Part shown: positions 35,602 through 42,780 of the stretch, piece by piece
How positions within the stretch are numbered: the first letter of the stretch is position 1
Layout of the letters: the number at the start of each line of letters is the position of its first letter
Origin: UBA12170 sp964293475
Lineage (GTDB): Bacteria > Bacteroidota > Bacteroidia > Bacteroidales > UBA12170
Direction of reading: 5' to 3'
Length of the DNA stretch: 64,000 nucleotides
Assembly: GCA_964293475.1 (NCBI GenBank)
Contig: CAXYYJ010000006.1
Span: forward strand, 1 to 64,000
Position numbers and translations under genes: made by a program
Notes under the pieces: generated by a model
What the model was told of the DNA's origin: nothing
The model's database searches: none
The model's input: the letters and a program-made list of their open reading frames with translations, nothing else

Positions 35602-37005
35602 TTATAAATAGTGTTTTAATTGCTCTTTCCAACCTGGGAAAAGTTGATTGGCGTCATTTTGGAAAGATACAAAAGCGCGGGCAAACTGCTTATGCTCTTT
35701 GGCAAATTCGAGCGGATTGGCTCCTGATTTCCAACATTGTTCAGCCTGACGCAGCGACAGAGCTCCTTCGGCGGGACCATCAATATGGCCATAGGAACCA
35801 CCACCGGCAGTCAATATCACATTGCTGTGACCCATGTTTTCGAAGAAACCAACAATTCTAAGGGCATTCATTCCGCCTGAAATGATGGGCGTAGTTGGCT
35901 TAATACCGTGCCAGCTTTGGTTGTAGATAAATCCCATGGCTTCGTCGTTTTCTATCATTTTGGCAATGATGGTATCGGATTTGTCGCCTTCCATTTTTCC
36001 AAAGCCCATGGTTCCGGTGTGAATTCCCGATGCACCTTGCAAACGAGCCATTTTCGATAAAACAAATGCGTTGTAACCCCTTTTGGCCGAAGGAGAAGTG
36101 ATGGCTCCGTGTCCGGCGCGGTGGTAGTGTAAGAACTGGTTGGGGAAAAACCGGCGGGCGGTGGTAATGGCGGTTGGGCCACCCACATATCCATCGACTA
36201 AGAAAGCCACATGACTGGCAAACTCTCCAAATTGTTCCAGGATATATTCGCCGCGGGCAATGATTTCGAATGGATCATCGGCAGTAATATTGGCCGAAAA
36301 GAGTTTGGCTTGTCCGGTTTTATCCTGAGCGCGGCGCATGGCATCGACCACTAAAGGAATCGTTTTTTTCATAGGCGCAAATACCTGATTACCTTGTGGT
36401 TCATCGTTTTTAATGAAATCGCCCCCCAACCAGAAATCGTAGGCTGCGCGGGCAAAAGGCTCGGGTTGTAACCCTAATTTTGGTTTAACGATGGTTCCGG
36501 CGATAAATCCCCCATTCACTGCCGGACGGCCCAGAACTCTCCACAAATCGGCGATTCCCTTGGATGGTCCATCGAATTCGGCCATATAGCGCATAGGGAA
36601 ATAGAAATCGTACATTTTAGCGTGTTCAATATCGCCCATTCCCTGATTGTTGCCAATGGTGAGGGTGAGAAACGAAACAATCATGGCGCGTCCATCGATG
36701 AGATTACGGTCGAAAAGCTCCACAGGATAGGCAATTCGCATTTCTTCCTCGGCGGGATTGATATAGTAAACCAATGCATCGACCGATTTGGTGAAATCAT
36801 CGGTGGTGCTCACCTCCACATTGGTACCTGTTGACGACTCGGCAGCAAAATGGGCGGCTGCACTCAGATAATCTTCATGACCCAGCGGGTTGGCATAATG
36901 CCTGGCCGATGGTTTCATTTTGTATGCACATAAAACATGGTCGCCTTGTTCCATAAGCTGCTGCTCATTGAGCGATAAATTGGCGTATCTATTTGATTGA
37001 TTCAT
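35602..37005 (-). CDS. cbbM: form II ribulose-1,5-bisphosphate carboxylase/oxygenase
   Basis: Fixes CO2 onto ribulose 1,5-bisphosphate to give two 3-phosphoglycerate. The 467-residue sequence is clearly form II (no small subunit needed). It tracks the Rhodospirillum rubrum enzyme throughout, from NQSNRYANLSL to the FPGWKEQL end. With an offset of +8, all key residues are present: Glu56, Asn119, Lys174 in TIVKPKLG, carbamylated Lys199 with Asp201/Glu202 in GGDFIKNDEPQGN, His295-Arg296, His329, loop-6 Lys337 in GTMGFGKMEG, Ser376 in ISGGMNAL, and the phosphate-binding GGG at 401-403. The offset comes from a short insertion at about 33-45 (ARHYANPLGHEDY). It is therefore expected to be an active enzyme, not a form IV RuBisCO-like protein. 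Located 32 bases after prk. Confidence 0.96.
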   Translation of the reverse strand: MNQSNRYANLSLNEQQLMEQGDHVLCAYKMKPSARHYANPLGHEDYLSAAAHFAAESSTGTNVEVSTTDDFTKSVDALVYYINPAEEEMRIAYPVELFDRNLIDGRAMIVSFLTLTIGNNQGMGDIEHAKMYDFYFPMRYMAEFDGPSKGIADLWRVLGRPAVNGGFIAGTIVKPKLGLQPEPFARAAYDFWLGGDFIKNDEPQGNQVFAPMKKTIPLVVDAMRRAQDKTGQAKLFSANITADDPFEIIARGEYILEQFGEFASHVAFLVDGYVGGPTAITTARRFFPNQFLHYHRAGHGAITSPSAKRGYNAFVLSKMARLQGASGIHTGTMGFGKMEGDKSDTIIAKMIENDEAMGFIYNQSWHGIKPTTPIISGGMNALRIVGFFENMGHSNVILTAGGGSYGHIDGPAEGALSLRQAEQCWKSGANPLEFAKEHKQFARAFVSFQNDANQLFPGWKEQLKHYL

Positions 37006-37037
37006 AATTAAAGTTTTTAATGGTTTTCTAAATTAAA

Positions 37038-37985
37038 TTACATTTCTAAAGAATGGATCATAAAGTAGGCAATGGTAAGCTGAGCCAGAGCCAATGGAAA
37101 TGATGTTATATTTTCTCCGTCTTTGGATAAAACACCCACATCATCAAGATTTACCTTTATACCCTCGCCTTTACTTTCTATGGCGGCGGCAATGGTCTTT
37201 TTAAGGATTTCTGTTTCGGCAAGGCCAATCTCTGAGTTGATGTCGATGACTTCGAAAGGCTTACCATAGATTTTTTCGAGGGTGAGATTTACGCAGGGTT
37301 TTCCAGCCTGATTGGCGCATGGGTATTCTTTGCGGCTGATTTCGGCTATGATTTTGTTAAACTCATCGCAGGGAGCAGTGGGGCTAAGCAAAATCTTGGC
37401 GTTGAGCTTGCTGGTGCTGTCGGAATTCTCGTCGGGATAGAACTGAATGATAATGTCGGCATATTTTTTCTGTGGGCGGATAAAGGCTTCGCTGTCGTCC
37501 TCCCGGGCAACAATTTCCTTGAGCACTTCTTCGCGCGAATAGCCACGTTTGGCCATATCCCGGCCTATTTTCCATTCCTTTCGCAGGCTTTCGGGTGGAT
37601 CGAGATAAACTTTCACATCGAAATTTTGTCGCATCACACGGGTATGAAACCCCAGAAGTCCTTCAACAATGACAAAATTAGTGGGTTTCACATAGTTGGG
37701 AGCATCGAAATCGCCTGTTTTGTGGTTGTAATTGGGCTTTAAAATGGCACGGCCCTCGCGCAGCTCTGTGAAATGGTTCTCCATGATATCCACGTAATTA
37801 CAAGCCGGATTCAAAGCGGTGATTTGATGCTCTTTTCGCTGAACACGATTGTATTTATGGTAATCGTCGCTGCAAATGGGGAACACATTTTTTATCCCCA
37901 GCAGATTCACAACACCTTTGGTAAGGGTTGTTTTTCCGGCGGCGCTATCGCCAACAATACCCAGCATAATTGTTTTTCTGTTCAT
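37038..37985 (-). CDS. prk: phosphoribulokinase, class II type
   Basis: Phosphorylates ribulose 5-phosphate to ribulose 1,5-bisphosphate, the RuBisCO substrate; outside the CBB cycle and some archaeal pathways there is no common use for it. The 315-residue protein has the P-loop GDSAAGKTT (12-20), the substrate motif SDDYHKYNRVQRKE (about 39-52), ITALNPACNYVDIM, ILKPNYNHKTGDFDAP (about 81-96) and the Walker B-like VIVEGLLGFHT with a catalytic acid. These blocks match class II kinases (cyanobacteria, plants, archaea), not the roughly 290-residue proteobacterial class I. The P-loop lacks the regulatory Cys of plant enzymes. It is the first gene of the operon, divergent from the sigma-54 regulator. 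Confidence 0.92.
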   Translation of the reverse strand: MNRKTIMLGIVGDSAAGKTTLTKGVVNLLGIKNVFPICSDDYHKYNRVQRKEHQITALNPACNYVDIMENHFTELREGRAILKPNYNHKTGDFDAPNYVKPTNFVIVEGLLGFHTRVMRQNFDVKVYLDPPESLRKEWKIGRDMAKRGYSREEVLKEIVAREDDSEAFIRPQKKYADIIIQFYPDENSDSTSKLNAKILLSPTAPCDEFNKIIAEISRKEYPCANQAGKPCVNLTLEKIYGKPFEVIDINSEIGLAETEILKKTIAAAIESKGEGIKVNLDDVGVLSKDGENITSFPLALAQLTIAYFMIHSLEM

Positions 37986-38029
37986 AGCCTTTAGTTTAAA
38001 TTATTTCCAGAAAGCATAATTTCCTAAAC

Positions 38030-38047
38030 TGTGCCAGAAAATTCACA
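38030..38047. promoter_or_regulatory. candidate operator 1, TGTGCCAGAAAATTCACA
   Basis: An 18-bp imperfect palindrome (TGTG...CACA; with flanking bases CTGTG-N10-CACAG), 44 bases upstream of the prk ATG. Its reverse complement agrees with the second site (38134-38151) at 13 of 18 positions, including the heptamer TGGCACA. It is a likely binding site for the divergent regulator or another dimeric factor. Confidence 0.45.
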
Positions 38048-38133
38048 GAATAATAATTATTTCCTTAAAATATTGATTTAAAACAACTTAAATCTTAGAA
38101 AAAATTAATTTCTACAACAATTATTTTAAATGT

Positions 38134-38151
38134 GTGCAAGATTTGGCACAA
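38134..38151. promoter_or_regulatory. candidate operator 2, TGTGCAAGATTTGGCACA
   Basis: An 18-bp imperfect palindrome (TGTGC-N8-GCACA) about 108 bases upstream of the regulator ATG and 148 from prk. It shares TGTG and TGGCACA with operator 1 in opposite orientation. TGGCAC is also the sigma-54 -24 core, but no TTGC -12 box follows at the right spacing. Confidence 0.45.
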
Positions 38152-38259
38152 TTTAATTAAGTTTGTTTAATCAGAATGGTATTAAAGTGATTAAAAATGC
38201 TTATCAAGCTTAATATCAATATTTTAACTGTGTCATTCTTGACAAAAACACATGATTCT

Positions 38260-39618
38260 ATGAAAACAAAAATAGCCATTATGGGGGCTGGAAAAGGTGG
38301 ATCGGCCATCCTGGAAGCGTTGTATTACGAGCCTATGGTTCAGATAATTGGAATAGTAGATACCAATCCCAAACCCCTGGGGCTAGGGAAAGTTACACGG
38401 ATGGGGATTCCATTTTATACTTCACTCGAGGCTTTTCTAAAAAGTTGCCAGACTGCGCCCGATTTTGTTTTCAACCTTACCGGCGATAAAAGAATGGATG
38501 TGATTCTTCAACAAAAATGCACCCACGAAAGCAAGATTATCAATGGTTATATGAGCAAATTTATCTGGGATTTGATAGACCAGAAAAATCAGAAAGTGAT
38601 TCTGGAGGAAAGATACAATGCCCTTAAAAAGGAATTACGACCCGAGATTCAAATGGACAATTTGATTTTTGGCAATAATGCTCAAATGCAGGAAATTAAA
38701 AATCTGATTATAAAAGTGGCCCAAACCCCAACCACCGTGTTGTTAACGGGCGAAACCGGCACCGGAAAGGAAGTGATTGCCGACGCAATTGTTCAAAACA
38801 GTCATTTGAAAGATGAGCCGTTTATTAGAGTCAACTGCACAGCTATTTCATCTGAATTGCTTGAGAGCGAGCTTTTTGGGCATAAAAAAGGCTCATTTAC
38901 CGGTGCAGTGAAAGATAAAATTGGCATTTTCGAGAAAGCTCAGGGCGGTACCGTTTTTATGGACGAAATAGGCGATATCAGCATTCAGATGCAGGTGAAG
39001 CTACTGCGATTTTTGCAGTTTGGCGAAATAAGACCTGTGGGTTGTGCCGAAACAAAAAAAGTACAGGTGCGCATTATTGCTGCCACCAACCGCAATCTGG
39101 AAGCCATGATTGAGCAGGAAAAATTTCGCAGCGACTTGTATTACCGCATCAACACCATGACCATTCATATTCCGCCACTGCGGGAGCGTAAAGAAGATAT
39201 TCCCATTTATGCCTATCATTTCCTAAAGAAAAACATCCGCAAAATCAATAAAAAAGTCACCAGCATCAGCAGCGAAGCCATGAATTACCTTGGCGCCTAT
39301 GGATGGCCTGGCAATTTACGGGAGCTCGACAGTGTAATTGAGCGTTCGGTTATTTTAACCAATACCAGCCAAATTGATGTGAGCTCGCTGAGTCAGGTCA
39401 TTGTAAACCAGACCAATGTACTCAATTTAAAGGTGGGCTTGCCGCAGGCGCGCGAAGAGATGCTGAGGCAATTTGAGTTGGAAGCCTTGCAACAATATCT
39501 GGCGGCGGCTGCCGGAAATATTACCAAAGCAGCTCAATTGGCCAATATGCCCCGCCGCAGTTTTTACCGGTTGCTCGAAATTCATCAATTGGAAACGGAT
39601 ACTTTTAAGCGGGTTTAA
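38260..39618 (+). CDS. sigma-54 activator with N-terminal Rossmann (dinucleotide-binding) domain
   Basis: A 452-residue enhancer-binding protein from the ATG at 38260; an in-frame ATG at 38197 adds 21 residues lacking conserved features. Residues 1-115 form a Rossmann-like domain: KIAIMGAGKGGSAILEAL (GxGxxG at 9-14) and IIGIVDTNPKPLG, whose Asp34 after beta-2 suggests NAD(H). A linker precedes the AAA+ domain, with Walker A TGETGTGKE (about 163-171), GSFTGA (211-216; the usual motif is GAFTGA), and Walker B GTVFMDEIGD (about 230-239). A Fis-type helix-turn-helix (GNITKAAQLANMPRRSFYRLL) ends it. No receiver or GAF domain is present. Divergence from prk suggests it controls the CBB operon according to NAD(H) state (inference). 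Confidence 0.85.
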   Translation: MKTKIAIMGAGKGGSAILEALYYEPMVQIIGIVDTNPKPLGLGKVTRMGIPFYTSLEAFLKSCQTAPDFVFNLTGDKRMDVILQQKCTHESKIINGYMSKFIWDLIDQKNQKVILEERYNALKKELRPEIQMDNLIFGNNAQMQEIKNLIIKVAQTPTTVLLTGETGTGKEVIADAIVQNSHLKDEPFIRVNCTAISSELLESELFGHKKGSFTGAVKDKIGIFEKAQGGTVFMDEIGDISIQMQVKLLRFLQFGEIRPVGCAETKKVQVRIIAATNRNLEAMIEQEKFRSDLYYRINTMTIHIPPLRERKEDIPIYAYHFLKKNIRKINKKVTSISSEAMNYLGAYGWPGNLRELDSVIERSVILTNTSQIDVSSLSQVIVNQTNVLNLKVGLPQAREEMLRQFELEALQQYLAAAAGNITKAAQLANMPRRSFYRLLEIHQLETDTFKRV

Positions 39619-39724
39619 AATGCTGGTCAGAATAGCACAGCTTTCTGGAAATTTTTTGGGGGATTATTCGAATATGAGTCCGGTTTTTTCGGAATGCTCT
39701 ATTAACTTAAGCTCAGGGATTCGC

Positions 39725-39732
39725 TATATTTG
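39725..39732 (+). promoter_or_regulatory. putative nadE -7 element TATATTTG
   Basis: Exact TAnnTTTG 89 bases before the nadE ATG, in the roughly 200-bp gap after the sigma-54 activator gene. Confidence 0.3.
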
Positions 39733-39821
39733 CCGGCAAATGCCCGAATTGCTGAAAACCATCCCCTATTTTCTTTTGAAACATAGGAATGAAGCAGCTC
39801 ATTAACTAAAAAACCTAAAGT

Positions 39822-41453
39822 ATGAAAATAGCGTTGGCACAACTCAATTATCATATTGGAAACTTTGCTTCCAACGAAACGAAAATTATTGATGCCATAA
39901 AAAAGGCCGAAAACCTTGGAGCCGAATTGGTTGTATTTGCTGAGTTGGCCATCTCGGGCTATCCACCCCGCGATTTTTTAGAGTTCACCGATTTTGTGAA
40001 TCAATGCGGCGAATCGGTGGAGCGAATTGCAGGTCAATGCACCAAAACTGCTGCCATCATTGGGCTTCCAACCTATAATCCGGCAGAAAAAGGGAAACCA
40101 CTTTTCAATTCAGCGGCTTTGCTCAGCCAGGGAAAAATATCTCATCTCACTCATAAAACCCTTCTGCCCAACTACGATATTTTCGATGAATACCGCTATT
40201 TTGAGCCCAATCACAGTTTTAGCTGTATCCAGTTCAACAACAAAAAGATTGCGCTCACCATTTGCGAAGATTTATGGAATATTGGCGACGACCCACTCTA
40301 TACCATCAATCCTATGGACGAGCTTATGGCCGAAAAGCCCGATTTAATGATTAATATCGCCGCCAGCCCGTTTCATTATAAACAACGTGAATTGCGTCTT
40401 GAAATTCTGCAGCGCAATGTGCAGAAATATAAAATTCCATTGCTCTATGTAAATCATGTGGGCGCTCAAACCGAACTCCTCTTCGATGGTGGCAGCGTTG
40501 CGTTAAACTCATTGGGACAAACGGTTTGCGAATTGAAATATTTCGAAGAAGACTTTGCCATTATCGACACAGAAAATCTTCATCCCCTTGAAAATCAAAA
40601 ACCTGTGCCTGGTAAAATTGAGCTTATTCACGATGCGTTGATTATGGGAATTCGCAACTATTTCCAAAAGTTGGGTTTCACCAAAGCCATTCTCGGACTC
40701 AGCGGGGGAATTGATTCGGCTGTGACTCTGGTGCTGGCTGCGCGGGCTTTGGGGGAAGATAATGTGATGTCGGTTTTGCTTCCATCGCAATACAGCACCG
40801 GTCATTCGGTGAAAGATGCAGAAGATTTGGCCAAAAACTTAGGTTCGCCCTATCAGCTCATCCCCATAAAAAATATTTACGAGGCTTTTGAAAAAGAGCT
40901 CAGCGAATCGTTCAATGGTTTGCCTTTTGGAATTGCCGAAGAAAATATACAGGCCCGTTCAAGGGGCGTTTTGCTGATGGCGCTTTCCAACAAATTTGGC
41001 TATATTCTACTGAACACCAGCAATAAAAGCGAAGCTGCAGTGGGTTATGGAACGCTCTATGGCGATATGAACGGCGGACTTTCTGTTTTGGGTGATGTGT
41101 ACAAGGTGGACGTGTTTGAACTGGCCCGTTTTATAAATATGGACCAGGAAATCATTCCCTGGAACACCATCACCAAACCACCATCGGCTGAGTTGCGACC
41201 CGACCAAAAAGACTCCGATTCGTTGCCCGAGTACGAGATTCTCGACGAGATTCTCTATCAGTATATCGAACTGCGGAAAGGCCCTAAGGAATTGATAGCT
41301 ATGGGATTTGATGAAGCTTTGGTAAAACGGATTTTAAAATTGGTGAATACCAACGAATACAAACGCCATCAAACCCCACCCATTTTGCGAATTTCGTCGA
41401 AGGCATTTGGAATGGGTCGCCGGATGCCCATTGTGGCTCGCTATTTAAGCTAA
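39822..41453 (+). CDS. nadE: glutamine-dependent NAD+ synthetase
   Basis: Final step of NAD+ synthesis: ATP-dependent amidation of nicotinate adenine dinucleotide, using ammonia from glutamine. The 543-residue protein has an N-terminal nitrilase/CN-hydrolase glutaminase domain (about 1-250) with catalytic Glu in VVFAELAISGYPPRD, Lys in THKTLLPNYDIFDE and Cys in LTICEDLWN. The C-terminal synthetase domain follows, with PP-loop LGLSGGIDSAVTLVLA (about 287-302) and LLNTSNKSEAAVGYGTLYGD. This is the fused, glutamine-using type. It lies just downstream of the NAD-domain regulator, which may be coincidence. Convergent with the membrane protein gene at 41478. Confidence 0.95.
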   Translation: MKIALAQLNYHIGNFASNETKIIDAIKKAENLGAELVVFAELAISGYPPRDFLEFTDFVNQCGESVERIAGQCTKTAAIIGLPTYNPAEKGKPLFNSAALLSQGKISHLTHKTLLPNYDIFDEYRYFEPNHSFSCIQFNNKKIALTICEDLWNIGDDPLYTINPMDELMAEKPDLMINIAASPFHYKQRELRLEILQRNVQKYKIPLLYVNHVGAQTELLFDGGSVALNSLGQTVCELKYFEEDFAIIDTENLHPLENQKPVPGKIELIHDALIMGIRNYFQKLGFTKAILGLSGGIDSAVTLVLAARALGEDNVMSVLLPSQYSTGHSVKDAEDLAKNLGSPYQLIPIKNIYEAFEKELSESFNGLPFGIAEENIQARSRGVLLMALSNKFGYILLNTSNKSEAAVGYGTLYGDMNGGLSVLGDVYKVDVFELARFINMDQEIIPWNTITKPPSAELRPDQKDSDSLPEYEILDEILYQYIELRKGPKELIAMGFDEALVKRILKLVNTNEYKRHQTPPILRISSKAFGMGRRMPIVARYLS

Positions 41454-41477
41454 GCTTGCTTCTTGTTCTATTCTTTT

Positions 41478-42719
41478 TTAAAGCCCGAAAATAAGGGGAA
41501 ACAGCAAGGCTACTATAATAGTCCACAGGGTATAAATGGGCAGATAAACCGCCACTGCTTTTTCAACCATCCGGATATCATCGCCATGAAAAACATTTCT
41601 AAAAAGCCTGAAGCTCACCATGAACAAGTTGGTGATAATAAGCAGATTGCTCCCCAAAACAGCCATTCGGTTGGGGGTTATTCCCCATTCCATAATGCGG
41701 AAAAGTATGGCAGAAAGGGCAATTCCATTCACGATAATGGTGACAACAGAGAGCGCAAAAAGCATGGAAACATTGAACTTTTCAGCCGATTTTTTGGTTT
41801 GCTCCATAATCGAAAAAATGATGATGGCCATTACCCCAATAAGCATAGCATTGAAAACCAGCAGAAACTCACGATCGTTGTAGGGGTCTTTGTTGGAATA
41901 GATGATGGCAATGAGATAAACCACCAGTGTGACGAGAACCAAAGGCGTGAATACCCTGGCAATAACGGGCGATACTTTGTTTATGAGCTGCGGATTCGAT
42001 TTAATGAGAAAAGCAGCTAAAATGGGAGCAGCTGGCAATCCCCAAACTATCACATAATGGGCATAAAAATCTTCGATGGGAACATCGATGATGGAAAAAA
42101 GTCCAAAAGTAATTCCGGTAAGCAATCCTCCGCTGATGAGTATGAGTGTGGTGAGTACTACCAGTTCGCCGTTGAACCTCAGATAATCCATTCGGACTGT
42201 CCAGTCGTTCCATCGCAAACCAATATAGGCAATTCCAAGCACCGACCACATGGTAAGCGGCATATGGAGTGAAGCCAAAATAACGGTATCGCTATTGAGC
42301 ATATCGGGCAAAACATTCATGTAAATAGCCGGCAAAAGAAAAGCTAAGCCGAGAATAATAAACCCCTTAACTTCATATTTCATGCGCCAGAGAAAATAGA
42401 AAGCTAAAACAGGAAAAACCACAAATGACACATTGCGGGAGTAGAAAAAATCGGTACTAATGGAGAATATATCCGGGAGTTTAGCAATAAATCCGGCAAT
42501 AAAGGCCAATCCAATCACCACCAGCAGCTCGTTTCTAGTGCCGAAAGAAATATCGGGTTGGCTGAAGTTTAATCGCTCATTCCAAAACTGCGCAGGAATC
42601 TGGTCTTTAATTTCGGGGTACAAGGCATTAAAACTCTCTTTAAAGCCCGATTTGTTTTTGCGGTAAATTTTTTCTAGATGGGTGGCATTGTTTAGGTTAC
42701 TCAGTATTTCCTCTTTCAT
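41478..42719 (-). CDS. multi-pass membrane protein (DUF4153-like)
   Basis: A 413-residue integral membrane protein with a cytoplasmic N-terminus of about 65 residues and roughly ten to eleven hydrophobic segments (for example NELLVVIGLAFIAGFIAKLP, FVVFPVLAFYFLWRM, GFIILGLAFLLPAIYMNVLP). The spacing and the YSNKDPYNDREFLLVFNAMLIG block resemble DUF4153 proteins of Bacteroidota, but I cannot confirm this by eye. No transport motif is recognised and no function is assigned. It follows recJ on the minus strand by 61 bases. Confidence 0.7.
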   Translation of the reverse strand: MKEEILSNLNNATHLEKIYRKNKSGFKESFNALYPEIKDQIPAQFWNERLNFSQPDISFGTRNELLVVIGLAFIAGFIAKLPDIFSISTDFFYSRNVSFVVFPVLAFYFLWRMKYEVKGFIILGLAFLLPAIYMNVLPDMLNSDTVILASLHMPLTMWSVLGIAYIGLRWNDWTVRMDYLRFNGELVVLTTLILISGGLLTGITFGLFSIIDVPIEDFYAHYVIVWGLPAAPILAAFLIKSNPQLINKVSPVIARVFTPLVLVTLVVYLIAIIYSNKDPYNDREFLLVFNAMLIGVMAIIIFSIMEQTKKSAEKFNVSMLFALSVVTIIVNGIALSAILFRIMEWGITPNRMAVLGSNLLIITNLFMVSFRLFRNVFHGDDIRMVEKAVAVYLPIYTLWTIIVALLFPLIFGL

Positions 42720-42780
42720 CTTTAATAGCTATTTTATGAATCAACAATGCGTTAATGTGTTTAAGCAGAAAGAATTATAA

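Noticed and set aside
35602..37005. RuBisCO-like protein (form IV) involved in sulfur salvage
   Set aside because: All catalytic and carbamylation residues of true RuBisCO are present, and prk is adjacent.
38145..38166. Full sigma-54 promoter TGGCAC-N5-TTGC for the regulator
   Set aside because: The -24 core is there but the -12 position reads AATT, without the essential GC.
39473..39805. Open frame overlapping the end of the sigma-54 regulator
   Set aside because: Most of it is an out-of-frame shadow of the regulator's helix-turn-helix; the free part (39620-39805) has no recognisable features.
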